The position numbers and the translations under genes were made by a program. DNA of 64,000 bases from NCBI RefSeq assembly GCF_002153425.1, contig NZ_KZ119600.1:445356-509355 (forward strand), given 5' to 3'. The DNA is from Litchfieldia alkalitelluris. GTDB lineage: Bacteria > Bacillota > Bacilli > Bacillales > Salisediminibacteriaceae. The notes beneath the pieces are model-generated. The model had not been told where the DNA came from. It ran no database searches and worked only from the letters and a program-made list of their open reading frames with translations. This document shows positions 63,811 to 64,000 of the stretch, one piece after another. Each line of letters opens with the position of its first letter. The stretch's first letter is position 1.

Positions 63811-64000
63811 GTGGGACAAAACAATGAATTTGCACATCGTATGGGAAACAAAACAATAAAGCTTGTGGACGCTTCAGGGAATCCTGTTGCAGGGAAGGAA
63901 GTTACACTTAATCTGACAAACCACAAATTCTTATTTGGTTGTAGCCTTTTTGATGCAATAGACGTAGCGAACGAAAATGTACCAGCAGATCGACTAGCTT
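63811..64000 (+). CDS. GH10 endo-1,4-beta-xylanase-like protein, 5' part
   Basis: The gene starts with GTG 63811, preceded by TTGGAGGTAC, and runs off the window after 63 codons. The segment IKLVDASGNPVAGKEVTLNL followed by TNHKFLFGCSLFD matches the N-terminal beta domain found before the catalytic barrel of a branch of family 10 xylanases. No signal peptide is present, so a cytoplasmic enzyme acting on xylo-oligosaccharides is likely, which would fit the cytoplasmic GH120 beta-xylosidase at 27-29 kb. The catalytic residues are beyond the window. Confidence 0.7.
   Translation, partial: MGQNNEFAHRMGNKTIKLVDASGNPVAGKEVTLNLTNHKFLFGCSLFDAIDVANENVPADRLA

Overview
The window is a low-GC Firmicute chromosome segment, most likely from a Bacillaceae member of the Bacillus / Alkalihalobacillus / Evansella type. 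The evidence is a gatCAB operon preceded by a PutP-type symporter, DgkB and RlmCD orthologues, strong AGGAGG-type ribosome binding sites with many TTG/GTG starts, a SigM-YhdL-YhdK-like ECF sigma cluster, PerR-like and CcpA (cre)-like sites, and a TPP-riboswitch thiXYZ-tenA locus. Species cannot be fixed from the sequence.

Layout. 0-5.2 kb: small membrane protein, putP and gatCAB. 5.4-6.7 kb: a 26-copy tandem array with a 52-bp period. 6.8-14.2 kb: an accessory block with four GNAT acetyltransferases, a methyltransferase, an amidohydrolase-like protein, a DDAH-like enzyme, an FAD oxidoreductase and small membrane proteins. 14.4-26 kb: dgkB, a chemotaxis receptor, DUF948, the arsA / CC-tail protein / cstA cluster, a SEC-C protein and rlmCD. 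26.2-36 kb: a RelE-type toxin-antitoxin pair, a GH120 beta-xylosidase, an oxidoreductase, a small export protein with a divergent TetR regulator, an APH-fold kinase, and a c-di-GMP riboswitch in front of a GGDEF protein. 36-45.4 kb: katG with PerR-like boxes, a second GGDEF protein, a Nudix protein, an ABC-F protein with an attenuator-like leader, and the ECF sigma operon. 45.4-46.4 kb: a second 52-bp array made of 18 hairpins. 46.4-56.7 kb: DUF4085-like protein, type I toxin-antitoxin locus, lipoproteins, a YeeE/YedE transporter, a HAD hydrolase, a third GGDEF protein, and an ArsR-MFS-GNAT operon. 57-61 kb: TPP riboswitch and thiXYZ-tenA for pyrimidine salvage. 61.2-63.6 kb: a third 52-bp array split by an IS3-family element. 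63.8 kb to the end: the start of a GH10 xylanase-like gene.

How parts connect. ThiX, ThiY, ThiZ and TenA form a thiamin-pyrimidine salvage unit. GH120 and GH10 proteins, both with cre-like sites upstream, point to xylan use under catabolite control; cstA also has a cre-like site. Three GGDEF proteins, one behind a c-di-GMP-I riboswitch, indicate c-di-GMP signalling. gatB, dgkB and rlmCD, which are neighbours in Bacillus subtilis, are here separated by two blocks of about 9 kb.

The most unusual signal is the set of three noncoding tandem arrays. They have unrelated consensus sequences but share the same 52-bp period, almost free of indels. In two of them each unit is an inverted repeat whose arm sequence differs between arrays while the pairing is kept. 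I do not recognise these as a described element class.
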